Source of the DNA: an uncultured Lachnospiraceae bacterium
GTDB taxonomy: Bacteria; Bacillota; Clostridia; Lachnospirales; Lachnospiraceae
DNA: 64,000 nt
NCBI GenBank assembly: GCA_944376125.1
Contig: CALWBQ010000031.1
Span: 20,591 to 84,590, forward strand
Reading direction: 5' to 3'
Shown here piece by piece: positions 35,104 through 43,510 of this stretch. The number at the start of each line of letters is the position of its first letter. Positions within the stretch are counted from its first letter, which is position 1. A program made the translations under genes and the position numbers. The notes beneath the pieces are model-generated. The model had not been told where the DNA came from, made no database searches, and worked only from the letters and a program-made list of their open reading frames with translations.

Positions 35104-35916
35104 ATGAAACTGAAAAGGGACAGCAGCAAACCGAAAAAGGAATTAAACATGAAGCGCCTGTTTCGCAGAAACCAGATCATTATTACCACGCTGGCGATTA
35201 TGATTGCGGCCGCTGGATATCTGAATTATGCAGGCCAGGAAGAATTAGGGGCAGGCGGCGCTTTTGAGGCCGGCCTGACGGACATCTCCGAAGAAGACCT
35301 GCTGGCGGAGAACCAGTCGGCGGGAACCTATCCAGGGGATGGGCAAATGATGGAGATCGCCAGCCTGGATCAGGATGCGGAGGATATTGACCGTCTGGAT
35401 GCCGAGAGCGCGGCTGCAGAAGAAACCGCCGGGGCAGAGACTGCCGGCGCGGAGGCAGCCGCCGGCGAGGTGGCTGAGGAGACAGAGTCAGGTACTGCAG
35501 AGAGTGAGGCGGGGATCGAGAATCCCGGAGAGGCTGTCCTCACCAGCGGAATCAGTGTTTCTGACTACATAGCCAATGTCCAGCTCAGCCGGGAACAGGT
35601 CAGGGCAAAAAATAAAGAGGCTCTGATGGAGATCGTCAACAGTCCATCTGTTGAAGAGGCTGCTAAACAGCAGGCCATCCAGAACATGGTAGAGCTGACG
35701 GAGACGGCAGAAAAGGAAAATGCTGCTGAGACTCTTTTGATGGCCAAGGGCTTTTCTGACCCGGTGGTCAGCATCAGCAGCGGCAAAGTGGATGTGGTGG
35801 TAAACGCTTCAAGCATCACAGACCCGCAGAGGGCCCAGATCGAGGACATCGTAAAGCGAAAAGCGGAGGTGGGAGCTGATCAGATCGTGATCACTCTATT
35901 GAACCTGGCAGAGTAA
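35104..35916 (+). CDS. spoIIIAH: stage III sporulation protein AH
   Basis: 270 aa. Basic N-terminus, one membrane helix (IIITTLAIMIAAAGYLNYAG), then an Ala/Glu/Gly-rich linker of about 110 residues of low complexity (AEETAGAETAGAEAAAGE). The C-terminal domain of about 100 residues (REQVRAKNKEALMEIVNS ... ADQIVITLLNLAE) is YscJ/FliF-like. SpoIIIAH meets SpoIIQ from the forespore to form the channel; SpoIIQ is not in the window. Long linker lengths vary widely among Clostridia. Last gene of the operon. Confidence 0.94.
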   Translation: MKLKRDSSKPKKELNMKRLFRRNQIIITTLAIMIAAAGYLNYAGQEELGAGGAFEAGLTDISEEDLLAENQSAGTYPGDGQMMEIASLDQDAEDIDRLDAESAAAEETAGAETAGAEAAAGEVAEETESGTAESEAGIENPGEAVLTSGISVSDYIANVQLSREQVRAKNKEALMEIVNSPSVEEAAKQQAIQNMVELTETAEKENAAETLLMAKGFSDPVVSISSGKVDVVVNASSITDPQRAQIEDIVKRKAEVGADQIVITLLNLAE

Positions 35917-35978
35917 GAGAAACAGGTTCCAAATGTCTGGGCACAGTGCAGCCATCAGCAAAATATTCTGAAACGACC

Positions 35979-36007
35979 TTTCCAAATGCTTTTGTTTTTG
36001 TTATAAT
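35979..36007 (+). promoter_or_regulatory. promoter of the asp23-like gene
   Basis: TTTCCA (35979-35984), 17-bp spacer, TATAAT (36002-36007). Confidence 0.6.
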
Positions 36008-36040
36008 AGACCTAATCTAAATGGACAGGAGGAAACGATC

Positions 36041-36427
36041 GTGGCAGAGACAGAAAACCGCAGTACTCATAAATTATATGAAAAAGATAAAATCGGCGAA
36101 GTGCAGATTGCAGACGAGGTCGTTGCGATCATCGCCGGGCTTGCGGCCACGGAGGTCGAGGGTGTCGACTCCATGGCCGGAAATATTACCAATGAACTGG
36201 TAGGAAAACTTGGCATGAGAAATCTGTCAAAGGGCGTAAAGATCGATGTGACAGAAGACCATGTCTGTGTTGACCTTTCTCTCTATTTAAAATACGGCTA
36301 CAATATTCCAGAGGTCAGCGAGAAGGTTCAGGAGAAAGTAAAGACCGCCATTGAGAATATGACGGGCCTTACAGTTTTGGAAGTGAACATCAAGATTGCC
36401 GGCGTCAATATGGAAGCAGAAAAATAG
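36041..36427 (+). CDS. Asp23/Gls24 family envelope stress protein (YqhY-like)
   Basis: 128 aa from a GTG start with ACAGGAGGAAA upstream. IADEVVAIIAGLAATEVEGVDSMAG and the paired-beta segment VKIDVTEDHVCVDLSLYLKYGYNIPEV identify the Asp23 family. In B. subtilis yqhY lies just before nusB, as here, and is linked to control of acetyl-CoA carboxylase and fatty-acid synthesis. Has its own promoter and a strong terminator, so it is a single-gene unit. Confidence 0.92.
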   Translation: MAETENRSTHKLYEKDKIGEVQIADEVVAIIAGLAATEVEGVDSMAGNITNELVGKLGMRNLSKGVKIDVTEDHVCVDLSLYLKYGYNIPEVSEKVQEKVKTAIENMTGLTVLEVNIKIAGVNMEAEK

Positions 36428-36484
36428 AAACACAGCTGGAAGAGGAACATGATAAAGGGCTTGACACAAGGTTTTGCTTTTTAT

Positions 36485-36515
36485 TGGCGGTCGTAAGACC
36501 GCCATTTATTATTTT
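36485..36515 (+). terminator. intrinsic terminator after asp23
   Basis: TGGCGGTC (36485-36492), GTAA tetraloop, GACCGCCA (36497-36504), then TTTATTATTTT. Confidence 0.9.
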
Positions 36516-36587
36516 AGGAAGAAATGTTCTGCAAAGACCCAACTGTGCCGAAAAAAACAAGGAAACGCGGTTCTTTCATGTCAAGGC

Positions 36588-36616
36588 TTGTGCAACCTGC
36601 CGCCTTTTGCTATAAT
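36588..36616 (+). promoter_or_regulatory. promoter of the nusB operon
   Basis: TTGTGC (36588-36593), 17-bp spacer, TATAAT (36611-36616), 70 bases before nusB. Confidence 0.65.
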
Positions 36617-36685
36617 AATTCCAAACGCCTAAAAGCCCGTTTGCTTTGCGGGAACAACCATACAGTTCAGGAGGAATAAGATTAC

Positions 36686-37129
36686 ATGACCAGGAGAGAA
36701 TTGAGGGAGCATTGCTTTAAGATGCTGTTCTGTGCGGATTTTTATCCGGCAGAAGAAAAGGAAGACCAGCTGGAGCGGTATTTCCTTGCCCCAGAGGAGG
36801 ATGAAACTACACCGGAAGGAGTGGATGAGATTCTCCACAAGGTAGAGCTGAAGGAAAAGGACAGCGATCTTTTAAAAGAACGGGCCGAGATGATCATGGT
36901 CAAAATCCCGGAGCTGGATGAGATGATCAATCAGGTGGCAGAGGGCTGGAAGACCAGGAGAATGGGAAAGGTAGAGCTGACGATCCTGCGGCTGGCTCTC
37001 TATGAGATGAAGTACGATGACACCATTCCAGACAAAGTCGCGATCAACGAGGCAGTGGAGCTGGCAAAGAAATTCGGCGGCAACGATTCCCCTGCCTTTG
37101 TAAACGGAATTTTGGCAAAGCTGGTGTGA
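36686..37129 (+). CDS. nusB: transcription antitermination factor NusB
   Basis: 147 aa, CAGGAGGAA upstream. All-helical RNA-binding factor that, with NusE (S10), binds boxA in rRNA leaders. Motifs: MTRRELREHCFKMLFCADF at the start, WKTRRMGKVELTILRLALYEMKYDDTIPDKVAINEAVELAKKFG at the end (the family's most conserved part). A mid-section of 30 acidic residues is longer than in E. coli NusB. First gene of a run nusB-xseA-xseB-ispA-dxs-tlyA-nadK-argR-recN. Confidence 0.95.
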   Translation: MTRRELREHCFKMLFCADFYPAEEKEDQLERYFLAPEEDETTPEGVDEILHKVELKEKDSDLLKERAEMIMVKIPELDEMINQVAEGWKTRRMGKVELTILRLALYEMKYDDTIPDKVAINEAVELAKKFGGNDSPAFVNGILAKLV

Positions 37130-37130
37130 T

Positions 37131-38348
37131 ATGGCCAGCATCTATACGGTATCCCAGGTAAATTCTTACATCCGGAATATGTTTGCCCAGGATTTTGCCC
37201 TGAACCGCATTTCTGTCAAGGGCGAAGTTTCCAACTGCAAATACCACACTTCCGGCCACATCTATTTTACCCTGAAAGACAGCGGCAGCGCCATGGCTGC
37301 CGTCATGTTTGCCGGACAGCGGAAAGGTCTGGCTTTCCGCCTTCAGGAAGGGCAGCAGGTGGTCGTGAGCGGATCAGTGGATGTATATGAGCGGGACGGA
37401 AAGTATCAGCTCTATGCCAGGGAGATCACTTTGGACGGGGCGGGAGATCTCTTTAAGCGGTTTGAAGCCCTGAGAAATGAGCTGGAAGAGATGGGCATGT
37501 TTGATGCTCAGTATAAAAGGCCGATCCCCAAGTACGCACGGACGGTAGGCGTGGTGACGGCCAGCACCGGGGCGGCCATCCGGGATATTATGAATATCGC
37601 GAAGCGGAGAAACCCTTATGTCCAGCTGATTCTTTATCCGGCTCTGGTTCAGGGGGAGGGGGCCAAATACAGTATTGTGAAAGGCATTCAAACCCTGGAT
37701 GCCATGGGGCTTGATATTATAATTGTAGGCAGGGGCGGAGGCTCCATTGAGGATCTGTGGGCCTTTAACGAGGAAATGGTGGCCCGGGCGATTTTTGCCT
37801 GCCGGACGCCTGTGATCTCAGCGGTTGGCCACGAGACAGATGTGACTATCGCAGATTATGTGGCGGATCTCAGAGCACCGACGCCCTCCGCAGCTGCGGA
37901 GCTGGCGGTATTCGACTATGCACAGTTTGCAGGCCAGATCGAAAATTGCAGGCAGCGGCTTGTCCGGTCTGCCAGGCGGGAAGTGGAAAAAATGCGGTAC
38001 CAGTGCGGAGAGTACCGGTACCGGCTGAAGATGAAGCATCCCCAGAAAAAGCTGGATGATCAGAGACAGAGAGCGGCAGATTTGGAGAGCCGTCTGGAGA
38101 GGAATATAAAGGATGCTCTGACGGAGAACCGCCACAGGCTGGCTCTTCTCTCCGGAAGGCTTTCCGGACTTTCCCCTCTGGAAAAGCTGAGCCAGGGATA
38201 CGGATTTATAGCCGGGGAAAACGGCAGAAAGATATCCTCGGTCCGGCAGGTTCAGCCGGGCAGCCAGATCACAGTCCATGTCAGCGATGGAAAAATCCTG
38301 GCGGAGGTAAAAGAAGCAGAGGCCGACGGGAGAACGGAGGAATTATGA
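37131..38348 (+). CDS. xseA: exodeoxyribonuclease VII large subunit
   Basis: 405 aa, starting one base after the nusB stop. Single-strand DNA exonuclease with XseB. The N-terminal OB fold (SVKGEVSNCKYHTSGHIYFTLKD) and the catalytic domain (IPKYARTVGVVTASTGAAIRDIMNIAKRRNP, IIVGRGGGSIEDLWAFNEE, SAVGHETDVTIADYVADLRAPTPSAAAELA) are complete; the C-terminal coiled coil is shorter than in E. coli. Overlaps xseB by ATGA. In B. subtilis folD comes just before; here it is elsewhere. Confidence 0.96.
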   Translation: MASIYTVSQVNSYIRNMFAQDFALNRISVKGEVSNCKYHTSGHIYFTLKDSGSAMAAVMFAGQRKGLAFRLQEGQQVVVSGSVDVYERDGKYQLYAREITLDGAGDLFKRFEALRNELEEMGMFDAQYKRPIPKYARTVGVVTASTGAAIRDIMNIAKRRNPYVQLILYPALVQGEGAKYSIVKGIQTLDAMGLDIIIVGRGGGSIEDLWAFNEEMVARAIFACRTPVISAVGHETDVTIADYVADLRAPTPSAAAELAVFDYAQFAGQIENCRQRLVRSARREVEKMRYQCGEYRYRLKMKHPQKKLDDQRQRAADLESRLERNIKDALTENRHRLALLSGRLSGLSPLEKLSQGYGFIAGENGRKISSVRQVQPGSQITVHVSDGKILAEVKEAEADGRTEEL

Positions 38349-38563
38349 GCGAGGAATCTAACAAAGAGTTGACCATAGAAGAGACCTTTCAGGAGCTGGA
38401 AGCCGTATTGGAGCAGATGGAGACCCAGGATATTTCTCTGGAAGAAAGTTTCGCCTGTTATGAAAAGGGTATGAAGCTGGTCAAATATTGCAATGATAAG
38501 ATCGATAAAGTAGAGAAGCAGATCATAGTGCTGAGCGAGGAGCAGGGCGATGAGGGAGTTTAA
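38345..38563 (+). CDS. xseB: exodeoxyribonuclease VII small subunit
   Basis: 72 aa. Two helices forming a hairpin: EETFQELEAVLEQMETQDISLEESFACYEKGMKLVKYCNDKIDKVEKQI, the family pattern throughout. Binds the XseA coiled coil. Overlaps xseA at its start (ATGA) and ispA at its end by 14 bases. Confidence 0.95.
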   Translation: MSEESNKELTIEETFQELEAVLEQMETQDISLEESFACYEKGMKLVKYCNDKIDKVEKQIIVLSEEQGDEGV

Positions 38564-39440
38564 GGAAGAATTAAAAGAACGGATTCAGGAAGTGGAGGAG
38601 ACCATATACGGATATCTCCCGGAGGAAGAAGGGTATCAAAAGACAGTCTTGGAGGCTATGAATTACAGTATGAAGGCTGGGGGAAAACGGCTTAGGCCCC
38701 TGCTGATGCAGGAGGTGTGCAGGCTGTTCGGCGGATCTATGGAAGAGATTGCCCCGTTTATGGCGGCTATTGAGATGATCCACACCTCCTCGCTGGTTCA
38801 CGACGACCTTCCCTGCATGGATAACGATGAATTCAGGCGGGGAAAGAAGAGCACCTGGGCTGCATTCGGGGAGGATATGGGAGTACTGGCAGGCGATGGC
38901 CTGATTGTATATGCCTTTGAGACAGCCTGCCGCGCCTTCCAGATCTCCAGCCATCCTGAGAGAATCGGGGAGGCGCTTCGAATACTGGCCAATAAGACTG
39001 GAATTTGGGGGATGATCGGCGGCCAGACTGTGGATGTAGAGCTGACGAACCAGGCTATTCCCAGGGAGAAGCTGGATTTTATCTATCGGCTGAAGACGGG
39101 GGCCCTTCTGGAGGCGTCTATGGTGATTGGGGCCGTGATTGCTGGAGCAGACGAGGCGTCCTGCCGCCTGGTGGAGAGAGCTGCGTCAAAGATCGGTCTG
39201 GCTTTCCAGATCCAGGATGATATTCTAGATGTAACCAGCAGCCAGGAAGTGCTGGGGAAACCGGTGCTCAGCGATGAGAAAAATTGCAAGACTACGTATG
39301 TGACGCTGGAGGGGCTTGAGAAGGCTCGGGAGGATGTAGCGCGGATTTCGGAGGGAGCGATCCAGGATATCCGGGCCCTTCCGGGAGAAAATATATTTTT
39401 AGAGAAATTGGCAGCCATGTTGGTTACCAGGGAAAAATAA
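38550..39440 (+). CDS. ispA: polyprenyl (farnesyl) diphosphate synthase
   Basis: 296 aa. Condenses IPP with DMAPP/GPP to give FPP. The first Asp-rich motif is DDLPCMDNDEFRRG near 88-101, and the second is FQIQDDILDV near 222; GGKRLRP near 47 binds diphosphate. Sits just before dxs, so isoprenoid precursor and product steps are co-transcribed. The GA dipeptide context and small residues before the first motif fit a short-chain product. Confidence 0.93.
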   Translation: MREFKEELKERIQEVEETIYGYLPEEEGYQKTVLEAMNYSMKAGGKRLRPLLMQEVCRLFGGSMEEIAPFMAAIEMIHTSSLVHDDLPCMDNDEFRRGKKSTWAAFGEDMGVLAGDGLIVYAFETACRAFQISSHPERIGEALRILANKTGIWGMIGGQTVDVELTNQAIPREKLDFIYRLKTGALLEASMVIGAVIAGADEASCRLVERAASKIGLAFQIQDDILDVTSSQEVLGKPVLSDEKNCKTTYVTLEGLEKAREDVARISEGAIQDIRALPGENIFLEKLAAMLVTREK

Positions 39441-39452
39441 GGACGGATTGCC

Positions 39453-41315
39453 ATGATACTGGAACGGATTAACAGTCCTGACGATGTAAAGGTGCTGGAC
39501 TGGGAGGAACTGACGACCTTAGCAGCAGAAATAAGGGCGTTTTTAATTGAAAAGATCAGCCACACAGGGGGACATCTGGCTTCAAATCTGGGCGTCGTGG
39601 AGCTGACGATTGCCATGTACAAAGCCTTTGATCTCCCGGAGGATAAGATTATCTGGGATGTGGGCCATCAGTCCTACACCCACAAGATCCTCAGCGGCAG
39701 GAAGAATGCCTTTGACGAGCTGCGCCAGCACGGAGGTTTGAGCGGATTCCCCAAGAGAAAGGAGAGTCCTTACGATGCGTTTGATACGGGGCACAGTTCC
39801 ACCTCCATATCCGCTGGTTTGGGAATTGCCCAGGCGAGAGATATTTTGGGTCAGGATTATAAGGTAGTCTCTGTAATCGGGGACGGAGCCCTGACAGGGG
39901 GAATGGCATATGAGGCTCTGAACAATGCAGCACGGATACAGAAAAATTTTATCATTGTGCTGAATGACAACAATATGTCTATCTCAGAAAATGTAGGGGG
40001 AATGTCCCGCTATCTCAGCGGGCTCCGGACAGATGTGGGCTACAATGAACTGAAGAAGTGGGTGGCAGAGACCCTGGACAGGATCCCCGGGATGGGGCAG
40101 CCTATTATTGATAAGATCAAACGGACCAAGAACGGTATCAAGCAGCTTTTTATTCCCGGCATGCTGTTTGAAAATATGGGGATTACCTACCTGGGGCCAG
40201 TGGACGGCCACGATATCCGGCTGCTGTATCGGACATTCCAGGAGGCTAAGAGGCTGGATCATGCCGTATTGGTTCACGTGCTGACAAAGAAGGGAAAGGG
40301 GTATCGGCCGGCGGAGAAAAATCCCTCCCGCTTCCATGGAGTGGAGCCATTTGATATTGCCACTGGGAAACCGCTGAAGCAGAAGGAATATCCTACCTAT
40401 ACGGATGTATTTTCGAAGACTATCTGCCGGCTGGGGGAGACCCACCCAACTCTGGTAGCAGTGACAGCAGCTATGCCGGACGGCACGGGCTTAAAGAGAT
40501 TTGGGCAGAAATTTCCGGACAGGTTCTTTGACGTGGGGATTGCGGAGGAACATGCGGTTACATCGGCAGCCGGGATGGCAGCCGGCGGTCTGAAACCGGT
40601 GGTGGCGGTGTATTCCTCCTTCCTGCAGCGAGGCTTTGACCAGATTGTCCATGATGTCTGTCTTCAGAATCTTCCGGTAGTGTTTGCAGTTGACCGGGCC
40701 GGCCTAGTCGGAAGTGACGGGGAGACCCACCAGGGAATTTTTGATCTCAGCTACCTGACAGCCATTCCCAATATGTGCGTCATGGCGCCGAAAAACCGGT
40801 GGGAGTTGGAGGATATGCTGGCTTTTGCGGCAGATTACAATGGCCCCATTGCCGTCCGGTATCCCAGGGGGGAGGCATACAGAGGATTGAGGGAGTTTAG
40901 AGCCCCCATTGAATACGGCAAGGGGGAGATGCTTTATGAGGAAAGTGAGATCGCTATTTTGGCCGCCGGAAGCATGGTCAGCACAGGTGAGCATATCCGG
41001 GAAAAATTGAAAGCTGCGGGACACCACTGTTCCCTGGCAAACCTGCGATTTGTAAAGCCGCTGGATACCAGCCTGATGGACAGGCTGGCCCAAAAGCATC
41101 CGGTTATCGTCACGATGGAGGAAAATGTCCTTCAGGGCGGCTTTGGACTGGCAGCGTCTGCCTATCTCTATGAGCATTACCCTGAGATCAAGGTAATTCA
41201 GATCGCACTGCCGGATGCCTATGTGGAGCACGGGAACGTTACGCTGCTGAGAGAAGAGCTGGGGATTGACAGTGATTCCATATTGAGACAATTAAAAGCC
41301 CAGGGCCTGTTCTGA
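39453..41315 (+). CDS. dxs: 1-deoxy-D-xylulose-5-phosphate synthase
   Basis: 620 aa. TPP enzyme joining pyruvate and glyceraldehyde-3-phosphate, first step of the MEP pathway. SHTGGHLASNLGVVELTIAMY begins the fold; the TPP-Mg motif is GDGALTGGMAYEALNNA..NDNNMS; the transketolase central domain has YSSFLQRGFDQIVHDVC and DRAGLVGSDGETHQG. The C-terminal domain is complete. Typical length. A short hairpin with arms AAGCCCAG / CTGGGCTT (41296-41327) spans the stop codon and may reduce read-through into tlyA. Confidence 0.97.
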   Translation: MILERINSPDDVKVLDWEELTTLAAEIRAFLIEKISHTGGHLASNLGVVELTIAMYKAFDLPEDKIIWDVGHQSYTHKILSGRKNAFDELRQHGGLSGFPKRKESPYDAFDTGHSSTSISAGLGIAQARDILGQDYKVVSVIGDGALTGGMAYEALNNAARIQKNFIIVLNDNNMSISENVGGMSRYLSGLRTDVGYNELKKWVAETLDRIPGMGQPIIDKIKRTKNGIKQLFIPGMLFENMGITYLGPVDGHDIRLLYRTFQEAKRLDHAVLVHVLTKKGKGYRPAEKNPSRFHGVEPFDIATGKPLKQKEYPTYTDVFSKTICRLGETHPTLVAVTAAMPDGTGLKRFGQKFPDRFFDVGIAEEHAVTSAAGMAAGGLKPVVAVYSSFLQRGFDQIVHDVCLQNLPVVFAVDRAGLVGSDGETHQGIFDLSYLTAIPNMCVMAPKNRWELEDMLAFAADYNGPIAVRYPRGEAYRGLREFRAPIEYGKGEMLYEESEIAILAAGSMVSTGEHIREKLKAAGHHCSLANLRFVKPLDTSLMDRLAQKHPVIVTMEENVLQGGFGLAASAYLYEHYPEIKVIQIALPDAYVEHGNVTLLREELGIDSDSILRQLKAQGLF

Positions 41316-41356
41316 CGGTCTGGGCTTTCACGAAATACAGATTGGAATAAGGAACC

Positions 41357-42160
41357 ATGAAAGAACGATTAGACGTATTATTAGTAAAACGGAATCTGGC
41401 AGAGTCCAGGGAAAAGGCGAAGGCGATTATTATGTCGGGAATCGTCTACGTAGATGGCCAGAAGGAGGACAAAGCTGGAAGCACCTTTGATGACACAGCG
41501 TCTGTTGAGGTGAGAGGGGCGGCTCTGAAATATGTCAGCAGGGGCGGCCTGAAGCTGGAAAAGGCTATGACTCATTTTGGCTTGGATTTGACGGGAAAGG
41601 TGTGCATGGATGTAGGATCCTCCACCGGAGGATTTACGGACTGCATGCTGCAGAATGGTGCAGTGAGAGTGTATGCTGTGGATGTAGGCCACGGACAGCT
41701 TGCCTGGAAGCTGAGAAATGATCCCAGGGTGGTGTGCATGGAGAGAACGAACATTCGCTACGTCACTAGGAATGAGATCGAGGAGCCCATTGATTTTGCT
41801 TCTATTGATGTCTCATTTATTTCTCTAACGAAAGTGCTTGGACCTGTGAAGGCTCTTTTGGCTGACAGAGGGCAGGTGGTCTGCCTGATTAAGCCCCAAT
41901 TTGAAGCAGGCCGGGAAAAGGTAGGGAAAAAGGGTGTGGTTCGGGATAAGAAGGTTCATCTGGAGGTGATCCAGATGGTGATGGGATTTGCATCTGGGAT
42001 TGGGTTCCAGCTGCTGAATCTGGACTATTCCCCGATCCGGGGGCCGGAGGGAAATATCGAGTACCTTTTATATCTTCAGAACTGCGCAGACGGCGGGGAG
42101 ACTTCTGAGAGCAGTATCGATCCAGCTGCTGTTGTGGAGCAGTCCCACGAGAATTTATAG
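41357..42160 (+). CDS. tlyA: TlyA family rRNA methyltransferase / hemolysin-type (YqxC)
   Basis: 267 aa. N-terminal S4 RNA-binding domain (RLDVLLVKRNLAESREKAKAIIMSGIVYVDG) followed by an FtsJ-like Rossmann methyltransferase with DVGSSTGGFTDCMLQNGA as the AdoMet loop and KPQFEAGREKVGKKGVVRD. In mycobacteria TlyA 2'-O-methylates 16S and 23S rRNA; in B. subtilis yqxC is at this same place before ahrC/recN. A C-terminal acidic tail of about 25 residues follows the core. Confidence 0.92.
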   Translation: MKERLDVLLVKRNLAESREKAKAIIMSGIVYVDGQKEDKAGSTFDDTASVEVRGAALKYVSRGGLKLEKAMTHFGLDLTGKVCMDVGSSTGGFTDCMLQNGAVRVYAVDVGHGQLAWKLRNDPRVVCMERTNIRYVTRNEIEEPIDFASIDVSFISLTKVLGPVKALLADRGQVVCLIKPQFEAGREKVGKKGVVRDKKVHLEVIQMVMGFASGIGFQLLNLDYSPIRGPEGNIEYLLYLQNCADGGETSESSIDPAAVVEQSHENL

Positions 42161-42187
42161 GAGCAGAAGGGAAAAGCCAGAGGACAG

Positions 42188-43030
42188 ATGAAGAACTTTT
42201 ACATTATAGCAAACAGCGGTAAAGAAGAAGCAAAAAAAACCGTGGAGGTGGTGGAAAGCTATCTGAGAAGCCACGGTGCCTTCTGCCGTATTGAACAGCG
42301 GGAGAGTCGGGACGGCGCCGCCGGGTGCGGGAGCTGCCGCGAGGTGCCGGAGGACACAGACTGTATTATCACTATAGGAGGGGACGGCACCCTGATCCAG
42401 GCAGCCAGGGGATTTTCTCACAGGGGAATACCGCTGGTAGGAATTAACCGCGGCCATTTGGGATACCTGACACAAGTCAGCAGGGATGAAGATATCCGGG
42501 AAATGGCAAATGCACTTCTGGCTGATCAGTACCAGATTGAGGAGAGGATGATGCTGGATGGCCGGATCATTCGGGAGGGAAAAGAAATAGTCAATGATAT
42601 TGCCCTCAATGAGATCGTCCTGACTCACAGAGATGTTATTCGGGTACTGCGCTTTGGTGTTTATGTAAACAGCGAATTTCTAAATGAATATACAGCCGAT
42701 GGCCTGATCGCTGCCACGCCCACCGGCTCTACGGCCTACAATCTGTCGGCGGGCGGTCCCATTGTGGCTCCCAATGCAAGCATGACTGTGCTGACGCCCA
42801 TCTGTTCCCATGCACTGAATGCCAGGAGCATTGTGCTGTCGGCTGACGATGAGATCTGCATCGAAGTTCGGGAGGGCAGTCAGGCCGCTGTTTTTGACGG
42901 TGACACGATTTTGGAACTGAGAAAAGGAGACCAGGTAATTATTACTAAGTCCCGCAGAGTGACTCGGCTGATTAGACTGCGACAGGTCTCATTTCTGGAA
43001 AATTTAAGCAATAAATTGGCAGGCGTATAG
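42188..43030 (+). CDS. nadK: NAD kinase
   Basis: 280 aa, AGAGGAC upstream. Makes NADP+ from NAD+. The GGDGT motif is at 64-68 (IITIGGDGTLIQAA), the NE/D NAD-site motif is in LNEYTADGLIAATPTGSTAYNLSAGGPIV, and the C-terminal beta-sandwich is complete. A Cys-containing stretch CGSCREVPEDTDC precedes the first motif and is not usual. Placed between tlyA and argR as in many Clostridia. Confidence 0.95.
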   Translation: MKNFYIIANSGKEEAKKTVEVVESYLRSHGAFCRIEQRESRDGAAGCGSCREVPEDTDCIITIGGDGTLIQAARGFSHRGIPLVGINRGHLGYLTQVSRDEDIREMANALLADQYQIEERMMLDGRIIREGKEIVNDIALNEIVLTHRDVIRVLRFGVYVNSEFLNEYTADGLIAATPTGSTAYNLSAGGPIVAPNASMTVLTPICSHALNARSIVLSADDEICIEVREGSQAAVFDGDTILELRKGDQVIITKSRRVTRLIRLRQVSFLENLSNKLAGV

Positions 43031-43049
43031 ACGGCTAAGGAGGAAATGG

Positions 43050-43499
43050 ATGAAAGTAGAGAGACACAGCAAGATCGTAGAGCTGATCGGAAAATATGAG
43101 ATTGAGACTCAGGAGGAGCTGGCAGAGTACCTGATGAAGGAGGGGTTTAATGTAACCCAGGCGACGGTTTCCAGGGATATTCGGGAGCTGAAACTGACGA
43201 AGGTTCAGTCGGAGAGCGGAAAACAGCGCTATATGGTCTTAAAGCCCCAGGGAACCTTCAGCGACAAATACATTCGGATCCTCAGAGACGGCTATGCCAG
43301 TATGGATATGGCACAGAATATTTTGGTTATCAAAACGGTGTCCGGGATGGCGATGGCGGTGGCGGCAGCTCTGGATGCTATCCATTTCCATGAGATCGTC
43401 GGCTGTATAGCCGGAGATGATACGATTATGTGTGCTGTCAGGAGCGTGGATGATACGATCCTTGTCATGGATAAGATCCGCAAGCTGATTGCAGAATAG
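43050..43499 (+). CDS. argR: arginine repressor
   Basis: 149 aa, AAGGAGG five bases upstream. N-terminal winged helix with TQEELAEYLMKEGFNVTQATVSRDIRELKLTKV; C-terminal hexamer and arginine-binding domain with AAALDAIHFHEIVGCIAGDDTIMCAVRS (the GDDT arginine contact). Represses arginine synthesis when arginine is bound; argCJBD, argG and perhaps argH in this window are the expected targets. Lies just before recN as ahrC does in B. subtilis. Confidence 0.96.
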   Translation: MKVERHSKIVELIGKYEIETQEELAEYLMKEGFNVTQATVSRDIRELKLTKVQSESGKQRYMVLKPQGTFSDKYIRILRDGYASMDMAQNILVIKTVSGMAMAVAAALDAIHFHEIVGCIAGDDTIMCAVRSVDDTILVMDKIRKLIAE

Positions 43500-43510
43500 G
43501 AGGCGGCTCC

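Noticed and set aside
35400..35530. Ala/Glu-rich repeats in spoIIIAH as a possible tandem repeat locus
   Set aside because: The units are irregular and this linker is known to be long and low in complexity in the family.
30583..35916. spoIIIA operon read as a type II/III secretion locus
   Set aside because: Subunits show similarity to secretion ATPases and ring proteins, but all eight genes match the SpoIIIAA-AH order and sizes.
41296..41327. Hairpin at the dxs stop as a full terminator
   Set aside because: The T-run is only three bases and tlyA follows closely in the same direction, so read-through is expected.
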